The notes under the pieces: model-generated
Database searches by the model: none
What the model was told of the DNA's origin: nothing
Seen by the model: the letters and a program-made list of their open reading frames with translations, nothing else
Program-made: the position numbers and the translations under genes
In this document: one piece after another, positions 49,087 to 57,797 of the stretch
Layout: each line of letters opens with the position of its first letter
Position numbering within the stretch: position 1 is the stretch's first letter
Assembly (NCBI GenBank): GCA_016195405.1
Contig: JACPZP010000047.1
Span: 1-62,031, forward strand
DNA length: 62,031 nt
Source: Planctomycetota bacterium
GTDB taxonomy: Bacteria; Planctomycetota; Planctomycetia; Gemmatales; Gemmataceae
Direction: 5' to 3'

Positions 49087-50472
49087 ATGACACTGCCGCA
49101 ACATGCCAGGGAGCCAGACTCCAACAGTCAGCGCGAAGCAATCGCGCAGGTGGAGCCGAAGAGCCTCCGCACTTTCACGCCGTCGCAGGCCGTCCTTGCC
49201 AAGAGCGCCGGGATCTACCACTGGACGCCGGAAGGCCGGAAGCTTTTCGATTTCACCTCCGGCGTCTTGGTCGCGAACCTTGGACATAATCCATCGCGGT
49301 GGATGAAACGGTTCACCGAATCCATGGGCTGGAATCGGGCGCCTTGGGAAGAGGGGGGCACGTTCTTTGAAGCGATCACACTTACGGCATACAACGGCAT
49401 CACTCCCGTGGAGAAAATGGCCAGCCAACGCTTGGTCAGCTTGCTCACGAGCAGACCGGGCGGAAGCCGATTGCGCCATGTGATGTGGGCCGCTTCCGGA
49501 TCCGAAGCGATCCAAAAGGCGCTGTGGGCGGCGATGGCGCGGGATCGTGAGCGCGACATAATTCTTGCGACCCGATACGGCTTTCACGGCAAAAAGGGCC
49601 TGGCGGGCGCGGTCACCGGCAGCGAGCAGGACCGCGAGCGCGATCCGCGCGTCCGTTTCATCAGCTTTCCCATCGCGGAATGCGCCGATGTGTCGATGCG
49701 CGAGGTGCCTTTTGATCCGACGCCTTATCGCCGCGAGCTGGTAGGTCTCTGGAAGGAGTTTGGCCGGCGTCTGACCGCGTTGATTACGGAACCATATCTG
49801 GGCGGAGGCGGCTCGTATCATCCGCCCAAAGCTTATTTGCAAATGCTTGAAGCATTCTGTCGCGAACATGACCTCGTGTTCATCCTCGATGAAGTGCAAT
49901 CGAACTTTGGCCGCACCGGCGACGTATTTGCCTTTGAAACCTACGGCATTGAGCCGGACATCGTGGTGTTGGGCAAAGGACTAGGCAACGGCGTGCCCGT
50001 GGCGGCGGCAGTTGGAAGCCCCGACATCTTCGCAAGCCTGGATTACGGCGAAGCGTCCGACACCTGGAGCGCTAATCCGCTCGGTTGCGCCGCCGTGCTC
50101 GCCACGCTCGACGAGTTCGCGGCCGAGGACGTGCTGGCGAAGTCGCGTCGCTCCTCGGCGATCATTGAAGAAGGCTTGGAGCGGCTCAAGAATCTGCCCT
50201 TCATCGCCCACGTGCGCGGCGAGAAAGGCGGCATGGTTTGGGGCCTGGAAACGCGCGACCACGCCGGTCGAGCGGCGCCCTTATGGGCGAACGCAATCGT
50301 GTTGGCGTGCTATCTCGGCGAAGGCGACGCCGGCATCCATCTGCTCGGACCGTTAGCAAAGAAAGTAGTTCGGATTTCGCCCCCGTTGGTAATCAGTGAA
50401 TCGGAAGCCGCTGAGGCGATGGCTCTGATGAATCGGATTTTGGCACGCGCAATAAACGAGGAATTCAACTAG
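49087..50472 (+). CDS. Class III aminotransferase (PLP-dependent)
   Basis: 461 residues. The fold-type I blocks are clear: 'KLFDFTSGVLVANLGHNPSR', 'VMWAASGSEAIQKALWAAMA', 'FILDEVQSNFGRTGDVFAFE' (the PLP aspartate) and the Schiff-base lysine K297 in 'VVLGKGLGNGVPVAA'. The C-terminus ('VVRISPPLVISESEAAEAMA') fits the 4-aminobutyrate/ornithine aminotransferase group. It would transfer an amino group from an omega-amino acid or amino-sugar donor to a 2-oxo acid. It follows the Gfo/Idh/MocA gene by 105 bases on the same strand, so both may act on one substrate. The specific substrate cannot be told by eye. Confidence 0.92.
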   Translation: MTLPQHAREPDSNSQREAIAQVEPKSLRTFTPSQAVLAKSAGIYHWTPEGRKLFDFTSGVLVANLGHNPSRWMKRFTESMGWNRAPWEEGGTFFEAITLTAYNGITPVEKMASQRLVSLLTSRPGGSRLRHVMWAASGSEAIQKALWAAMARDRERDIILATRYGFHGKKGLAGAVTGSEQDRERDPRVRFISFPIAECADVSMREVPFDPTPYRRELVGLWKEFGRRLTALITEPYLGGGGSYHPPKAYLQMLEAFCREHDLVFILDEVQSNFGRTGDVFAFETYGIEPDIVVLGKGLGNGVPVAAAVGSPDIFASLDYGEASDTWSANPLGCAAVLATLDEFAAEDVLAKSRRSSAIIEEGLERLKNLPFIAHVRGEKGGMVWGLETRDHAGRAAPLWANAIVLACYLGEGDAGIHLLGPLAKKVVRISPPLVISESEAAEAMALMNRILARAINEEFN

Positions 50473-50494
50473 TTCTTGATGTTGCGTCATTGAA

Positions 50495-50546
50495 GCTCGC
50501 TCGGCGGTTTCGCGGACCCTCAAGCGCGCGAAACCGCCGAGCGAGC
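50495..50546. repeat. Palindromic repeat, GCTCGCTCGGCGGTTTCGCG family
   Basis: Perfect 20-bp arms at 50495-50514 and 50527-50546 enclose a 12-nt loop. It lies between the aminotransferase and the metal ABC permease. A related element lies at 55025-55109. Confidence 0.93.
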
Positions 50547-50563
50547 CACGACGACGCAGCGTT

Positions 50564-51520
50564 ATGGGTGCGGATATGTCCTTGTGGCTAGAAAAATTGA
50601 TCGCGGATTTTTGCTTGCAGTTTCCGCAAGGCAACTTTTGGGGCGAGACGTACCAAGTCCGCGGGTTTCTAGCGATCTTCCTGGTCGCGCTCGTATGCGG
50701 CAGCGTCGGCTCTTTGATCGTCAGCAAACGGATGGCGTTCTTCAGCGACGCCTTGGCTCATTGCTCGTTCGCGGGCGTCGCCATCGGCCTCGTCATTGGA
50801 ATAGCGTTCGGAGTCAACAACGCCGACTTCAAGAACTGGATTTTTCTCATCATGGTGGTGTTCGGAATCTTGGTTGGTCTTTTGATCGCCTACGTACAGG
50901 AGAAATCAAGCCTTCCCAGCGACACCGTGATCGGCGTCTTTTTTGCCGGCGCTATCGGCCTTGGCGCGGTCGTCATGCGCGCAGTGCGCGGGCGCCGCTT
51001 CTTCAACCTCGAAACCTTCCTCTTCGGCAGTCCGCTCGACGTCACGGCGACCGACTTGATCTGGCTATTCGGTCTCATGATTGTCACGGCCTTGGTGGTG
51101 TGTCGATATTACAACACGCTCGTTTTCGCCAGCTTCAATCCAAGCCTGGCCCGGTCGCGCTGGTTGCAGGTGCGCCTGACGCAGTATCTCTATGTGGCCC
51201 TAATCGGTTTGATCGTCAATTTATGCCTGCAAATCGTCGGAGTGCTTCTGGTCAACGCGTTTCTCATCGTCCCGGCGGCGGCGGCGGCCAACTTCTCCCG
51301 TAACTTGCGACAAATGTTTTGGTCTTCGATCATCATCTGCCTTCTGGCCGGCTGGGGCGGACAGATCCTCTCTTGGGAGGTCCGGCTTCGCGATCCCTTG
51401 AACGGCCAACCGATCGAATTCGGCGTCGGCGGACTCATCGTGCTGCTCTGCGTGCTGTTTTTCATCGTGTCGCTGGCGCTCGGTCCGATGCTTAAGAATC
51501 GGCAAGCTGCTGTTTCATGA
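50564..51520 (+). CDS. znuB: Zinc/manganese ABC transporter permease (ZnuB/MntB family)
   Basis: 318 residues with about eight transmembrane helices ('FLAIFLVALVCGSVGSLIVS', 'AHCSFAGVAIGLVIGIAFG'). The sequence 'MAFFSDALAHCSFAGVAIG' is the ABC-3 family signature (D-x-x-x-H in helix 2). The ATP-binding and substrate-binding genes usually linked to it are absent from both sides. Downstream on the same strand lie a UPF0718 permease and a His-rich TIGR03943 protein, a pairing linked to zinc supply in other bacteria, so zinc is the most likely metal. The start could also be the ATG at 50576. Family is firm; metal is inferred. Confidence 0.87.
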   Translation: MGADMSLWLEKLIADFCLQFPQGNFWGETYQVRGFLAIFLVALVCGSVGSLIVSKRMAFFSDALAHCSFAGVAIGLVIGIAFGVNNADFKNWIFLIMVVFGILVGLLIAYVQEKSSLPSDTVIGVFFAGAIGLGAVVMRAVRGRRFFNLETFLFGSPLDVTATDLIWLFGLMIVTALVVCRYYNTLVFASFNPSLARSRWLQVRLTQYLYVALIGLIVNLCLQIVGVLLVNAFLIVPAAAAANFSRNLRQMFWSSIIICLLAGWGGQILSWEVRLRDPLNGQPIEFGVGGLIVLLCVLFFIVSLALGPMLKNRQAAVS

Positions 51521-51617
51521 CCGCCTGCGCGTCTTGCCATCGCCTCACAAACGCCGGACAATGACCAAACGGGACGAACAAACCCGACCCTCCGCCGCGT
51601 ATCAGAGGTGCCGCTTC

Positions 51618-51680
51618 GACTCGTAGCTGAATTCGCAAGAATTCAGGAGGGCCGGAAGTCTTAAAACTTCCGCTACGAGT
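51618..51680. repeat. Composite palindrome with EcoRI core
   Basis: Outer arms gactcgtag/ctacgagtc (51618-51626, 51672-51680) enclose the CTGAATTCGCAAGAATTCAG palindrome (51627-51646) and a ggaagtcttaaaacttcc hairpin. The inner 20 bases are the exact reverse complement of the core at 19408. It lies just upstream of the UPF0718 permease. Confidence 0.88.
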
Positions 51681-51706
51681 CAGATTAACCGGGAGATCTT
51701 GCTCTC

Positions 51707-52702
51707 GTGAATTACGAAACGCTAATCGGCAACTTTGCGAGCATCATTTACGAAGCCTTGCCGTTCATCGTTCTCGGCGTGATCATCGCCGGGTTGCTTG
51801 AGGAGTTCGTCCCTCAGCAGGCCATCGCCAAGATTATCCCCGGCAATCGCGTGCTGGCCATCATGCTCGGCGCATTGCTCGGCATCATTTTTCCCATGTG
51901 CGAGTGCGGTATCATCGTCGTCATGCGCCGGCTGTTGCGAAAAGGATTGCCGCTTAGCGTTTGCGTGTCCTATGTCTTGTGCGGGCCGGTGATCAACGTC
52001 GTCGTGCTCACCAGCACTTATGTCGCTTTCAACTTTCCCGATGAAAAGACTTGGATCCTTGGCGGTCCCCTGGGCGTGGCGGCGCTGCGTGCCGGACTGG
52101 CTTACATCGTGGCGGTGGTGACGGCCGTTGTGGTGGAGCGTGCATTCCGCAAGCACGGCAATCGCCTCTTGTCACCTTTGGTCACTCGGGGTCTGCGCAA
52201 TCCGAACGATTCGGACGACAACAACGACAAGGAACAAGCGAAACGCACCTGGCTGGATCGGCTCAACAACATCACGCAGACGGCACTCAATGACTTCGTC
52301 GATATCATGGCCTTTCTCGTTCTCGGGGCTGCCTTGGCCGTGGGAGGACGTTTGATTCTTAGCGGCAGCAATTTCGAGCGCATGATCGAAGATAACGTCG
52401 CCGTCGCCATCCTGCTAATGATGGGCATCGCCATTCTGTTCTGCCTGTGCAGCGAGGCCGACGCTTTCGTGGCATCGAACTTCGCGCCGATTTGGCCGCC
52501 GGCGTCGAAATTGGCTTTCCTGGTGCTGGGGCCGATGCTCGACATCAAGCTTTATCTCATGTACACGCGCGTTTTTCGGACGCGCCTGATCTTTACGATC
52601 ATCACGTGCGTCGTATTGCAGGTTTTCGTTTATTGCATGATCGTGCATTATTTTGCCCAACTCACAGGAGTGTTCACCCCCGTTTCGGCGCCGAGCCAGT
52701 AA
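51707..52702 (+). CDS. UPF0718-type permease (YraQ/YcgR family)
   Basis: 331 residues from the GTG at 51707, with GGGAG upstream. About eight transmembrane helices; the family block 'GIIFPMCECGIIVVMRRLL' (CxCG) and 'LCGPVINVVVLTSTYVAF' are visible, and 'LCSEADAFVASNF' marks the second half. The basic loop at about 160-185 ('NDSDDNNDKEQAKRTWLDRL') connects two repeats of the permease. These permeases are of unknown substrate but in Gram-positive bacteria pair with a TIGR03943 protein (YcgQ), and the partner is here, 17 bases downstream. With the ZnuB-like gene upstream, metal transport is plausible. Confidence 0.9.
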   Translation: MNYETLIGNFASIIYEALPFIVLGVIIAGLLEEFVPQQAIAKIIPGNRVLAIMLGALLGIIFPMCECGIIVVMRRLLRKGLPLSVCVSYVLCGPVINVVVLTSTYVAFNFPDEKTWILGGPLGVAALRAGLAYIVAVVTAVVVERAFRKHGNRLLSPLVTRGLRNPNDSDDNNDKEQAKRTWLDRLNNITQTALNDFVDIMAFLVLGAALAVGGRLILSGSNFERMIEDNVAVAILLMMGIAILFCLCSEADAFVASNFAPIWPPASKLAFLVLGPMLDIKLYLMYTRVFRTRLIFTIITCVVLQVFVYCMIVHYFAQLTGVFTPVSAPSQ

Positions 52703-52719
52703 ACGCGGAGGAGGTCCTT

Positions 52720-53727
52720 ATGTCCTTTCACGAGCACGTTCACGAGCACGTTCACGATCACCATTCCGGCGGCGATGACAGCTATTACATCGACCAGTTG
52801 TGCATGGTGGCGATTTCCGGCGCTTTTGGCACGGTCTGCCTGGCGCTCTATTTTTGGCAGACGAAGATGCTGGAACTGTTGCTCGGCCCGCAGTTCCACA
52901 TCTATGTGCTGATAAGCGGCATCATCCTGGTCGCGTTGGCCGTATTGCGTGCGGGCGCGTTGTGGGCCCAAGTCGGCAAGGCACCCCACGCTCACCAACA
53001 CTCTCATGACCATGAGCCGGACCATGAACACGCCCCCGGCGAGGCTTGCAACCATGAACATGGGCATCACGAGCATGAGCATCAAATCCAAACACATGCC
53101 CATTCACATGGCCACGCGCACGGACACTCCCACGACCAGAGTCACGCCGATCACGATCATGGCTGGGCGCCGTGGCGCTATGTGGTGCTCTTGTTGCCGA
53201 TTGTCCTGTTCTTGCTCGGCATCCCCAACAAGCCGCCCGCCCTCGCCGAGAGCCGTCGAGAGGATTACACGGCATCCGCGGAAATCGCCGGTTTGGCCGC
53301 CGCCGGCAGCGATCGCTGGGCGCAGTTTTGCCTGGTGCTCGCGTACTTCGCGGATTCCTCCAAGGAAGAATCCAGGCCGATAGACTTCATGACGTTGAAA
53401 AATGCCGCAGATACCAAGAGTATGCGCGAGTATTGGGACAAAGAAATGATCACGGTCCGCGGGCAATATCAGCCTAGCGCCACGAATGATCGCATTTTCA
53501 ACCTGGTCCGCTTCAAGATCAACTGCTGCTTCAACGACGCCATTCCAATCTCGATCCCCATGCGCTGCCGCGAATCGCTGCCCAACATCAAGTCCGGCGA
53601 GTGGGTCCAGGTGCGCGGGCGAGTTCAGTTCCAGCGCACCGGCAACTCTTTCGTCACGATTGTGAGCGCGCCCACCAGCAAGGACGTTCAGTTGGACGCA
53701 CCCGATCCGCAGCCGTGGGTGCAGTAG
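52720..53727 (+). CDS. TIGR03943 / DUF1980 membrane protein with a long His-rich insertion (YcgQ-like)
   Basis: 335 residues from the ATG at 52720, preceded by GGAGGAGG. Two membrane helices (about 25-45 and 49-70) are followed by a striking His-rich stretch at about 88-148 (for instance 'HAHQHSHDHEPDHEHAP' and 'HSHGHAHGHSHDQSH'), then a helix at about 152-168. The N-terminus is also His-rich ('SFHEHVHEHVHDHH'). The C-terminal domain (about 200-335; 'MITVRGQYQPSA', 'VRFKINCCFNDAIPISIPMR', 'GEWVQVRGRVQF') is the DUF1980 OB-like domain. Such His runs bind zinc or similar ions. It is the conserved partner of the UPF0718 permease just upstream. Confidence 0.9.
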   Translation: MSFHEHVHEHVHDHHSGGDDSYYIDQLCMVAISGAFGTVCLALYFWQTKMLELLLGPQFHIYVLISGIILVALAVLRAGALWAQVGKAPHAHQHSHDHEPDHEHAPGEACNHEHGHHEHEHQIQTHAHSHGHAHGHSHDQSHADHDHGWAPWRYVVLLLPIVLFLLGIPNKPPALAESRREDYTASAEIAGLAAAGSDRWAQFCLVLAYFADSSKEESRPIDFMTLKNAADTKSMREYWDKEMITVRGQYQPSATNDRIFNLVRFKINCCFNDAIPISIPMRCRESLPNIKSGEWVQVRGRVQFQRTGNSFVTIVSAPTSKDVQLDAPDPQPWVQ

Positions 53728-53853
53728 CGTGTCGGGATCGAGGCAAGCTACTCCGCAAGGGGGAATCGCGGTTGCACTCCACCCACGGCCTGTCCATAAT
53801 GAGCAGTGTCCGTCTGCTTCTTCACACCGCAGACCCGAAGCGCGAGGAACCTC

Positions 53854-55008
53854 ATGAAAACGCTTAGATTCGCCATCTTGACGGCCCTCCTTGGTTGGCT
53901 CTGGTGCTCGACTCAGGCGCCGGCTTGCCCATTTTGCGCGGAGAACCGCGGACCGACGCTGATAGGCGAATTCGAGCAAGCCGACATGGTCCTCTTCGGT
54001 ACCCTTAAGAACCCAAAGCTCGGTGACGGCGGCCTGGGCCAGGGCACCACCGACCTGGAGATCGAAGTGGTGCTGAAGGATCACGAATTCATCAAGGGCA
54101 AGAAGGTCATCACGCTGCCCCGCTACGTCAATCAGCTAAAGAACAAGTTCTTGGTCTTTTGCGAGGTCTACAAGGGCAAAGCGGACTCGTATCGCGGCGT
54201 CGAAGTGCTGCCCGATAGCGACATCATCAAGTACCTTCAGGGCGCCCTCGAGCGCAAGAGCAAGACCGAGGAGGAACGGCTGCGTTTTTGCTTCGAATAT
54301 CTCAACAGCCCCGACGCCGAAGTTTCGCAGGACGCCTACCGCGAGTTCGCCAAGGCCGAGTACAAAGAATACGCCAACATGGCCCGCAAGCTGCCTGCAG
54401 ACACCATTGCCGGCTGGCTGCGCGATGAAAAAACGCCGGCCTATCGCTACGGGCTATATGCCTCGCTCTTGGGCCATTGCGGCAATGCCGAGCATGCCAA
54501 GCTCTTGCGCTCGATGATCGACGATCCCGAAAAATACAAGAGTTCCGGCATCGACGGACTGCTCGCGGGTTACATGATTCTAGAGCCCAAAGAGGGCCTG
54601 GCTTTGGTGACCAGCATCCTTTCCGACGGCAAGAACGACTTCCAGCTTCGCTACCCCGCCCTGCGCACGCTGCGTTTCCTCTGGGACCAGCGGCCCGATC
54701 TTGTTGAAAGCAAGAAGATCCTGGGCTGCATGGGCTTGATCTTGCAGTCGGGCGACATGGCTGACTTCGCCATTGAAGACTTGCGCAAGTGGAAGCGCTG
54801 GGAATTCACCGAGCAGATTCTCGACCTCTACGGCAAGAAATCGCACGACGTCAACACGGTGAAGCGTTCGATCGTCCGATACGCCCTGCGTTCGCCGGAG
54901 CCAAGGGCGACGTCATTCATCCAGGAGCAGCGTCGCCTCAATAACACCTGGGTCAACGATCTCGACGAGATTCTGAACCTGGACGATCCGGCGCCGGCGA
55001 AGAAGTAG
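53854..55008 (+). CDS. Secreted protein with CxxC and helical repeats, paralogue 1
   Basis: 384 residues from the ATG at 53854 (MKTLRFAILTALLGWLW), preceded by GAGGAA. A signal peptide ends near 'QAPACPFCAEN', leaving a CxxC at the start of the mature protein. The N-terminal part (about 25-120) looks like a small beta domain ('MVLFGTLKNPKLGDGG', 'VITLPRYVNQL'); the remainder is alpha-helical, with HEAT-like repeats ('GLYASLLGHCGNAEHAKLLR', 'KSHDVNTVKRSIVRYALRSP'). It is paralogous to the next gene: 'DMADFAIEDLRKWKRW' matches 'ELADFAIEDLRQWKSW'. The CxxC may bind metal or a haem-free cofactor. Function unknown. Confidence 0.8.
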   Translation: MKTLRFAILTALLGWLWCSTQAPACPFCAENRGPTLIGEFEQADMVLFGTLKNPKLGDGGLGQGTTDLEIEVVLKDHEFIKGKKVITLPRYVNQLKNKFLVFCEVYKGKADSYRGVEVLPDSDIIKYLQGALERKSKTEEERLRFCFEYLNSPDAEVSQDAYREFAKAEYKEYANMARKLPADTIAGWLRDEKTPAYRYGLYASLLGHCGNAEHAKLLRSMIDDPEKYKSSGIDGLLAGYMILEPKEGLALVTSILSDGKNDFQLRYPALRTLRFLWDQRPDLVESKKILGCMGLILQSGDMADFAIEDLRKWKRWEFTEQILDLYGKKSHDVNTVKRSIVRYALRSPEPRATSFIQEQRRLNNTWVNDLDEILNLDDPAPAKK

Positions 55009-55024
55009 CCCTGGAACGGCAGAA

Positions 55025-55109
55025 GCGCGAAACCGCCGAGCGGACGACGCGACGCAATCGGCTGAACATTTTCTCGGCTGCGTCGCGAGGCTCGCTCGGC
55101 GGATTCGCG
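55025..55109. repeat. Palindromic repeat, GCTCGCTCGGCGG family, second copy
   Basis: The left arm gcgcgaaaccgccgagcg (55025-55042) and right arm gctcgctcggcggattcgcg (55090-55109) pair, with an inner gcgacgca/tgcgtcgc pair, between the two paralogous genes. It is arranged in the opposite order to the copy at 50495. Confidence 0.88.
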
Positions 55110-55136
55110 AGCGACACGGAACAGAAGGAGTTGTTC

Positions 55137-56282
55137 ATGCGTCGAATAGAATTCGCTCTTGCCGCCTTAAGCGTCATTTCCCTCCTCCCGCACTCAATTT
55201 CCGCTTGCAGTCTGTGCGGCAACGCGCGCAAGTCGGCCTTTTCCCGTGAATGGGACCGGCATCCGCTTATCGTCTACGGCTACCCGGCGAATCCGCGACT
55301 TAGCACCGAGCCGGGCGCGCTTCCCGGCGCCGGCGCAACCGACTTTCACATCGAGAAAGTGCTGAAGCCGAATCCCGCCCTCGGAAAACGCGAAGTCGTC
55401 GAGGTTAAAGGCTACATCCCGGTAGTGAACGACACGCGTTTCGTCGCGTTTTTCAATGTGGTCGAAGGAAAACTGCAGCTCGACGTTGCCCGCTCCGTGA
55501 AGTCGAAAGCGATGGCCGATTACCTGGAAGGCGCCCAGGCATACAAGGACAAGAGCCGCATGGAAGCGCTGCTTTATTACGCGCGTTTTCTCGATCATCC
55601 GGACGATCAGGTCGCCGAGGACGCGTTCCTCGAGTTCGCCGGCTCGACCGATCAGGAAGTTGGCGAAGCGACCAAGCGCTTGACACCGGAGCGCTTCCGA
55701 ACGCTCCTAAAGAACCCCAAGCTGGAAGCCGAGCGCATGAGCCTGTTCGCGTTCCTGCTTGGCAGCTGCGGCGGGCCCAAGGATGCGGATTTCCTCAAGA
55801 GCATGATCGACGGACCCGGCCCGGAGGTCGGCCGAGCGCTTGACGGCATCGTGGGCGGCTACATCGCCCTTAGGCCGCGCGAAGGCTGGGACCTTGCCGG
55901 CCGCTTGCTCGCCGACCCCAAAAGGCCCTTCCACCATCGGCACGCTCTGGTTCGCATGGTCCGCTTTTATCACGGCTGGAAACCCCAGGAGTGCCAGAAG
56001 GAAATCCTGCGTTGCTATCAAGCGATCATTCCTGACGGGGAGCTGGCGGACTTCGCGATCGAGGATCTAAGGCAATGGAAGAGCTGGGACCTCACGCCAA
56101 CGATCTTGGCCCAATTCACGAAGAAAAGCCACAACGCGCCGATCACCCACCGCTCCATCGTTCGTTATGCCTTGAGCTGTCCGCAGCCGGAAGCCCGCGA
56201 ATTTGTCGAGCGCGTCCGCCGCCAAGAAGCGGTCTTGGTCCGGGAGCTGGAAGACGATCTCGCATTCGAAGCAGGAAAATGA
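55137..56282 (+). CDS. Secreted protein with CxxC and helical repeats, paralogue 2
   Basis: 381 residues from the ATG at 55137 (MRRIEFALAALSVISLL), chosen because AAGGAG lies six bases upstream. A signal peptide ends at 'HSISACSLCGNARK', again leaving a CxxC at the mature N-terminus. The rest parallels the previous gene block for block: 'VVEVKGYIPVVNDTRFVAFF', then helical repeats such as 'LFAFLLGSCGGPKDADFLKS' and 'KKSHNAPITHRSIVRYALSC'. The two are tandem duplicates that have diverged widely. The stop overlaps the start of pepA (ATGA), so translation of the two is coupled. Function unknown. Confidence 0.8.
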   Translation: MRRIEFALAALSVISLLPHSISACSLCGNARKSAFSREWDRHPLIVYGYPANPRLSTEPGALPGAGATDFHIEKVLKPNPALGKREVVEVKGYIPVVNDTRFVAFFNVVEGKLQLDVARSVKSKAMADYLEGAQAYKDKSRMEALLYYARFLDHPDDQVAEDAFLEFAGSTDQEVGEATKRLTPERFRTLLKNPKLEAERMSLFAFLLGSCGGPKDADFLKSMIDGPGPEVGRALDGIVGGYIALRPREGWDLAGRLLADPKRPFHHRHALVRMVRFYHGWKPQECQKEILRCYQAIIPDGELADFAIEDLRQWKSWDLTPTILAQFTKKSHNAPITHRSIVRYALSCPQPEAREFVERVRRQEAVLVRELEDDLAFEAGK

Positions 56283-57763
56283 TGCGACTCACGTTCTCGA
56301 CAACTCCGTTTCATGAAATCGAAGCCGACTGGCTCATTGTGGGCGCCTGGGAAAATGAGGTATGGCAAGGCGCCCTTGCCGACTTAGACAGGAAGCTCGA
56401 TGGAACACTGACCCGCCTTCGTGAGAGGGGCGACATTCGCGGCAAAGCCAAGGAGTTGACGCCTCTCTACGAGGTTCGCGGATTGAAGACGCCGCGCCTT
56501 TTGGTAGTCGGGCTCGGCAAGCGCGACAAGATCGATTTCGCGGGATTGGTCGATGCCGGGTCTGCGGCGGCGCGTTCGATTACCGGGAAAGGAACCAAGC
56601 GGCTCGCCATAGCGGTCCCGGACGGCGCGCCACAATTGACTGTCGAGACCGCTGCTCGGGCGGTCGGCGTTGGCCTGTGGCACGGCTGCGAAGGGCCGGG
56701 GCTTCGCAAGTCCAAGCCGGACCGATTCGCGCCCGCGGAAATCTGTCTGATCACTTCAGCCAATGCTACGACGTCTGGTCTGGAAAGAGCGATACACGAG
56801 GCCGAGACCGAATCGCGCGCCGTCAGCCTGGCCCGCGAATTGGTCAACCTGCCACCGTGCGAGCTTTTTCCCGAATCGTTCGCCGAGCGCGCCCGCGAGA
56901 TCGCGGAAAGAACCGGCCTCGATTGCCAAATCCTCGATGAAAACCAGCTTGAAGGCGAGCGCATGGGCGCGCTTCTCGCAGTGGCGCGCGGCTCCGAACG
57001 ACCGGCCCGGCTGGTAGTGTTGCGCCATCATGGCCAAGGTAACACGCTCAGTCTCGTCGGCAAAGGCGTGACGTTCGATTCCGGCGGCCTGTCGCTCAAG
57101 ACCAACGAGCAAATGGCCGACATGAAGTGCGACATGGCCGGCGCCGCCGCGGTCTTGGCCGCCATGCAAGCCATCGCCGAACTCAAGCTGCCTGCGAACG
57201 TGATCGGTGTCATGGCCCTGGTCGAGAATCTCCCCAGTGGCAAAGCCATGAAGCTCGGCGATGTCCTGCGGGCCCGCAACGGCAAAACCATCGAAGTGCT
57301 CAACACCGATGCCGAAGGCAGGCTCGTTCTCGCCGATGCCTTGGCATACGCCGTCGATCAGAAAGCCGACCACCTCGTCAACTTGGCCACTCTCACCGGG
57401 GCGTGCGTTGTCGCTTTGGGAACTGAAGTCGCCGGGCTGATGGGCAATAACGAAGCCTGGAGCGAACAGGTGCTGTCGGCCGCAAAGGCCGCAGGCGAAA
57501 AAGCCTGGCCCCTGCCGATGTTCCCGCATTATTCCGAATTGATCAAGAGCGACATCGCCGACATAAAAAATACCGGCGGCACGCGCTACGGCGGCGCCAT
57601 CAGCGCGGCCAAATTCCTGGAGGAATTCGTCGGCAACGTGCCTTGGGTCCATCTTGACATCGCCGGCCCCGCTTGGGCGGAGCGCGAAAATGCCGTCCTC
57701 GACGCCGGCGGCACCGGCTGCTTCGTTCGCACGCTAGTGGAGTTGACGCGCAACTATTCGTAA
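56279..57763 (+). CDS. pepA: Leucyl aminopeptidase (M17 family)
   Basis: 494 residues from the ATG at 56279, which shares ATGA with the stop of the previous gene; the next codon is also ATG. The N-terminal macro-like domain (about 1-165) is followed by the catalytic domain with the signature 'NTDAEGRLVLADAL', the lysine in 'LVGKGVTFDSGG' and zinc ligands around 'KCDMAGAAAVLAAM'. It removes N-terminal leucine and related residues from peptides in the cytoplasm, with two metal ions, as a hexamer. Length and motifs are complete. Confidence 0.96.
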   Translation: MMRLTFSTTPFHEIEADWLIVGAWENEVWQGALADLDRKLDGTLTRLRERGDIRGKAKELTPLYEVRGLKTPRLLVVGLGKRDKIDFAGLVDAGSAAARSITGKGTKRLAIAVPDGAPQLTVETAARAVGVGLWHGCEGPGLRKSKPDRFAPAEICLITSANATTSGLERAIHEAETESRAVSLARELVNLPPCELFPESFAERAREIAERTGLDCQILDENQLEGERMGALLAVARGSERPARLVVLRHHGQGNTLSLVGKGVTFDSGGLSLKTNEQMADMKCDMAGAAAVLAAMQAIAELKLPANVIGVMALVENLPSGKAMKLGDVLRARNGKTIEVLNTDAEGRLVLADALAYAVDQKADHLVNLATLTGACVVALGTEVAGLMGNNEAWSEQVLSAAKAAGEKAWPLPMFPHYSELIKSDIADIKNTGGTRYGGAISAAKFLEEFVGNVPWVHLDIAGPAWAERENAVLDAGGTGCFVRTLVELTRNYS

Positions 57764-57797
57764 GCACCTTTCACAAAGCCGCGAACACCTGCGGACG

